DNA of 64,000 nucleotides, from NCBI RefSeq assembly GCF_905220415.1, contig NC_059563.1, positions 1,560,001-1,624,000 on the forward strand. Direction: 5' to 3'. The DNA comes from Colias croceus (Eukaryota > Arthropoda > Insecta > Lepidoptera > Pieridae). The stretch's first letter is position 1; each line of letters starts with the position of its first letter. Made by a program: the position numbers and the translations under genes. Shown here in pieces: positions 60,157 through 64,000 of the stretch. The notes under the pieces are model-generated. The model made no database searches, was not told where the DNA came from, and saw only the letters and a list, made by a program, of their open reading frames with translations.

Positions 60157-60455
60157 TTTGATTTATAATAATTATTGTAAGTCTACCACACGAATACTGA
60201 ATAAACACAGAAGCGTCCTGTTACACGACTTTTATTCCAGTATTGACGCAAATGAATTGACTATAGTAATCGTTATCCTTGTAAATTATTATCCTCAAAA
60301 TATGTACAACACAATATTTATGACCAATTCAAGACTACGCAAAACTCAAATTCCCAATGTTCATATTTTCAGAATGTGTTCAGAATGTTTTGAAATTTCA
60401 TTGACAGCCAGATGACAGCTTTCAAAAAGGACATCTGTCGATATGATAGGTGAAA
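60157..60455. other. Upstream region of the SPT small-subunit gene
   Basis: Expected promoter of the minus-strand gene. The 85-codon plus-strand frame (60158-60415) has no recognisable features and is probably chance. Confidence 0.35.
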
Positions 60456-60622
60456 TCTTAATATATATAAATCTCGTGTCACAATGTTTGTCCTCAATGG
60501 ACTCCTAAACCACTTAACCGATTATAATAAAATTCGCACACTATGTGCAGTTCGATCTAACTTGAGAGATAGGATAGTTTAAACATGTAGGTACCACGGG
60601 CGAAGCCGGGGCAGACCACTAG
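60456..60622 (+). mobile_element. Helitron-like element
   Basis: TCTTAATATATATAAATCTC to CACGGGCGAAGCCGGGGCAG...ACTAG|T; internally shortened relative to 22815-23021. Confidence 0.72.
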
Positions 60623-61012
60623 TTTAACTTATATGATACGTAGCATTTGGTGCATATCACCATCGTAAATTGGGTCAAGTGGGTTAAATAATTGAAATCT
60701 TTTGTAAAATTGTAAACACGTGGTAAACACCGTTTAGATCACAATCTCACTTGATTGATTCCTGCGAGAATCGAGATGGCAAACCGACTAACGTACATGC
60801 ATGTAGGTATAAATACACATGCACTTGAGATTTGCGTAATCGTGCTACAGTTTTGTAGACCAATTTTTTTTTGCAATTAACCATGCAGGCGTTTAATTTT
60901 ACAATATATCTCTCCTCAGAACATCCATTCATGTAAAGTCAAGTGTGTCAGTCAGTTTCCGTCCGTTTGGTTCACTTGTTTTAACAAATTATGTGATTTT
61001 ATATATGTAACT

Positions 61013-61560
61013 AGCTGGTGCGTTGTGCGCGGGCTGCAAGCAGCCCGCGAGCCCCTTTTGCCCCTGGGTTGAAGCAATAGGGCAGTCATTTGAAAATGCA
61101 TTCGAATTTCCTGTCCATTTGTTACATCTGCTAACAGCGATTCTACAGTCAGTCGGTAATGCTTATAAATTCCCCATTCAAGTATTCTCCACTCCGGGAG
61201 GCTGTCCACCTTCGAGGGTGCGTGGTGCGCGGGCTGCAAGCAGCCCGCGAAGCATCCCAGGGCAGAAATCTTCAGTCATTTGAAAATGCGTTAAAATTCC
61301 CCGTCAATTTGCTTTTATCTGCTAACAGCGATTCCACAGTCAATCGGAAGTGCTTATAAATTCCCCATTCAAATATTTTCTATACCGGGGGGCTATCCAC
61401 CATCGAGGGTGCGTGGTGCGCGAGCTGCAAGCAGCTCGCGGCTCATCCCAGGGCAGAAATCTTCAGTCATTTGAAAATGCATTCGAATTTTCTGTCCATT
61501 TGTTACATCTGCTAACAGCGATTCTACAGTCAGTCGGTAATGATTATAAATTACTTATTC
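61013..61560 (+). repeat. Tandem GCGGGCTGC-hairpin repeats, about three units
   Basis: Units of roughly 185-210 bp start at the hairpin GCGGGCTGCAAGCAGCCCGC near 61029, 61230 and, as GCGAGCTGCAAGCAGCTCGC, near 61421. Each is followed by TTTGAAAATGC, a TTTGTTACATCTGCTAACAG-like phrase and CAGTC(A/G)(A/G)TCGG. In the third unit the hairpin has compensatory changes on both arms. Open frames (61023-61625) are by-products. Confidence 0.82.
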
Positions 61561-61654
61561 AAATATTGGTTAAATTTTTGAAACGTGATCCCGAATTTTA
61601 TTTTTTTGATGTGTCTAATCAATAGCGGTGACTTTTCATAATAAACTGTTCAAG

Positions 61655-61762
61655 ACAATAAATGTGTGAAGATGTATAAAACATATTGAAAACTTCAAGT
61701 CATCATTAGTAGCGTCGTTTAAAATCAAATTCATTATGCTTTCGGCACTAAAAATATCTAAG
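61655..61762. mobile_element. Fragment of the 62475-62892 TIR element
   Basis: TGTGTGAAGATG, TATTGAAAACTTCA and GTCGTTTAAAATCAAATTCA match about 62755-62855. Confidence 0.6.
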
Positions 61763-61843
61763 TGAAAGCCATAGGACTAAAGTCAAAGGGTGTATCGAAT
61801 AAGATATCGTTACACTATAAAAATAACTACTTTAAAATAATAA

Positions 61844-62477
61844 AACCGGCCAAGTGCGAGTCGGGCTCGCGCACAAAGGGTTCCGTAGCAGCAAATATAA
61901 TAAACTTAGTATGTCAATTTATACACCTTTTCAGTGTAAGCACAATAACTTAACCAAAATTACAGTTAAATCAACCTATCTCAAAAACTATAAGAGATAC
62001 TTTGATCAAACCAAAAATCGTTGAAAGAGTTAATTAGCATGCATCACCTCTATTTTTTTTAGAATTTTATACCCCGTAGTTATAAAAATAGAGGGGGGGG
62101 GACATACTTTTTACGACTTTGAGAGCTGATATCTCAAAAACCGTTCACTTTAAGAAAAATGTTTTTTAGAAAACTTTATATCATTTTAAAAGACCTTTCC
62201 ATTGATACCCCACACGGGTATGTACATCGAAAAAAAAAATTTCATCCCTCAGTTACATGTATGGGGGGCCCCACCCCCAATTCTTTTTTTTACTATTTAG
62301 TGTCATATTTTTGTAGCGGTTCATACAACACATATTCCCATCAAATTTCATCACTGTAGTACTTATAGTTTCCGAGTAAATCGGCTGTGACAGACGGACA
62401 GACGGACAGACGGACAGACGGACATGACGAAACTATAAGGGTTCCGTTTTTGCCATTTTGGCTACGGAACCCTAAAA
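61844..62477. mobile_element. GGTTCCGTAGC element, second copy, uninterrupted
   Basis: From AAACCGGCCAAGTGCGAGTC and GGGTTCCGTAGC to GACGGACA microsatellite units, AAGGGTTCCGTTTTTGCC and GGCTACGGAACCCTAAAAA. It is the reverse of 11335-12513 without its insert. The 66-codon frame 62159-62359 recurs unchanged at 11449-11649. Confidence 0.78.
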
Positions 62478-62892
62478 ACCGACTTCAAAAACGGAAAAGT
62501 AAAAAATAATTAATTAGTTACTACATATTATTTAGTTGTGTTATTCACTATATAGGTTTGAAGTCGGTGCCAAGCATAAGCACTTATTAAACTACGCTAT
62601 TTTTTGATACAAGAACTACGATTATTTCGATACAAGAACTACCTACTTGCAATTCAATTACATTATTCGCAATACAAAAAATTGGCTATTTTCGATACAA
62701 AAACTACACTACTCTTGGTGTAAGTCCTACGCTTATTTAAAGCGTGAACGATTGGATGTGTGAAGATGAATATATAATTATTACGTATTGAAAACTTCAG
62801 TCTTTTTAGTAGCTTCGTTTAAAATCAAAATCATTATGTTTTCGGCACTAAAAATAAGAACCTACTTTTCCGTTTTTGAAGTCGGTTTTTTT
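62475..62892. mobile_element. TIR element with CCGACTTCAAAAACGGAAAA ends
   Basis: AACCGACTTCAAAAACGGAA + AAGTA at the left and TACTTTTCCGTTTTTGAAGT + CGGTT at the right. It abuts the GGTTCCG element. No ORF of note. Confidence 0.82.
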
Positions 62893-62983
62893 AACGTAGT
62901 TTTAATAGTTTTTAACCTACGTAGTTTTTTTGTTTGAGTGGGAATCGCCCTAAAGTCGCTTCTGTTCAAGAGTTTACTTAACA

Positions 62984-63872
62984 CGCTCGTCGCTTAATCG
63001 CTCCTCGCTACCTATTTGAATATTTACGCCGGCCGCTGACGTGACTTGCTCGCTTCGCTCGCTTGGCTAGTGCAGTAGTTCAAAAGTTAACCTAACTCGC
63101 TCGTCGCTTCGCTCCTCGCTACTTCTTTGAATATTTACGCCGGACGCTGACGTGACTTGCTCGCTTCGCTCGCTTAGCTAGTGCGGTAGTTCAAAAGTTA
63201 ACCTAACTCGCTCGTCGCTTCGCTCCTCGCTACTTCTTTGAATATTTACGCCGGCCGCTGACGTGACTTGCTCGCTTCGCTCGCTTGGCTAGTGCAGTAG
63301 TTCAAAAGTTAACCTAACTCGCTCGTCGCTTCGCTCCTCGCTCTTTCTTTCAATATTTACGCCGGCTGCTGACGTGACTTGCTCGCTTCGCTCGCTTGGC
63401 TAGTGCAGTAGTTCAAAAGTTAACCTAATTCGCTCGTCGCTTCGCTCCTCGCTACTTCTTTGAATTTTTACGCCGGCCGCTGACGTGACTTGCTCGCTTC
63501 GCTCGCTTGGCTAGTGCAGTAGTTCAAAAGTTAACCTAACACGCTCGTCGCTTCGCTCCTCGCTACCTATTTAAATATTTACGCCAGCCGCTGCCGTGAT
63601 TCGCTCGCTTCGCTCGCTTGGCTCGTGCGGTAGGTAGTTCATAAGTTAACCTAACATGCTCGTCGCTTCGCTCCTCGCTACCTATTTGAATATTTAGGCC
63701 GGCCGTTGACGCGACTCGCTCGCTTCGCTCGCTTGGCTCGTGCGGTAAGTAGTTCAAAAGTTAACCTAACCCGCTCGTCGCTTCGCTCCTCGCTACCTAT
63801 TTGTATATTTACGCTGGCCGCTGCCGTGACTCGCTCGCTTCGCTCGCTTGGCTCGTGCGGTAGTTCAAAAGT
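62984..63872. repeat. 111-bp satellite, eight units
   Basis: The landmark CGCTCGTCGC starts at 62984, 63098, 63209, 63320, 63431, 63542, 63657 (as TGCTCGTCGC) and 63772. This gives periods of 114, 111, 111, 111, 111, 115 and 115. Each unit holds TCGCTTCGCTCGCTTGGCTA and AGTTCAAAAGTTAACCTAA. Minus-strand frames (GSEERSDE..., ARAKRAKRA) are artefacts of the repeat. Confidence 0.92.
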
Positions 63873-63874
63873 TA

Positions 63875-64000
63875 ATAAATATTTTCTACTCCGGGAGGCT
63901 GTCAACCCTCGAAGTTGCGCGGTGCGCGGGCAGCAAGCAGCCCGCGGTGCCGTCTTTTGCCGATGCTATTCAATTACCCTTCCTACTATGGAAATTTCCA
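63875..64000 (+). repeat. Start of another GCGGGC-hairpin repeat, cut by window
   Basis: CTCCGGGAGGCTGTCAACCC and GCGGGCAGCAAGCAGCCCGC match the end and hairpin of the 61-kb units. Confidence 0.7.

Noticed and set aside
63563..63905. Frames with SEERSDE and ARAKRAKRA
   Set aside because: Produced by the 111-bp satellite; every unit yields the same peptide.

Overview
The window is insect nuclear DNA, almost certainly from a moth or butterfly. It is AT-rich, its genes are split into small exons with GT-AG introns, and about thirty short elements share the ends described for lepidopteran non-autonomous Helitrons (5' TC..., a GC-rich hairpin, then CTAG before T). No prokaryotic or viral gene organisation is seen. 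All gene models were assembled by eye from splice sites, reading phase and family resemblance. Each multi-exon model closes in frame over every junction.

Layout. 1-1875: a foldback-type element with ~240-bp inverted arms and outer tandem repeats, cut by the window edge. 2317-7709 (+): nine-exon delta3,5-delta2,4-dienoyl-CoA isomerase (ECH1), with its catalytic Asp/Glu/Asp set intact. 10033-27910 (+): twelve-exon Spred (EVH1, KIT-binding-like and Sprouty domains), with a 7.8-kb first intron, GC-rich 5' flank and probable long 3' UTR. 34093-48455 (-): twelve-exon cell-surface protein with three Ig domains, one FN3 domain and a GPI-type tail (wrapper/klingon-like). 52000-53222: a palindromic four-copy tRNA-derived element. 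53862-57508 (+): four-exon scavenger decapping enzyme DcpS. Only 13 nt after its stop comes an intronless UBE3D-like ORF (57522-58766, +). 59270-60156 (-): two-exon small subunit of serine palmitoyltransferase, convergent with UBE3D. 60900-64000: repeats only, including a GCGGGCTGC-hairpin tandem, a GGTTCCG element, a TIR element and a 111-bp satellite.

The genes do not form one pathway: they cover fatty-acid oxidation, Ras-MAPK inhibition, neural or glial adhesion, mRNA cap scavenging, ubiquitin ligation and sphingolipid synthesis. The closest functional association is the DcpS/UBE3D pair, whose spacing suggests a shared, possibly dicistronic, transcript. Introns and intergenic DNA are filled with MITEs, Helitron-like copies, one LINE remnant, tRNA-derived SINEs and minisatellites; several are nested or inverted and allow relative dating.
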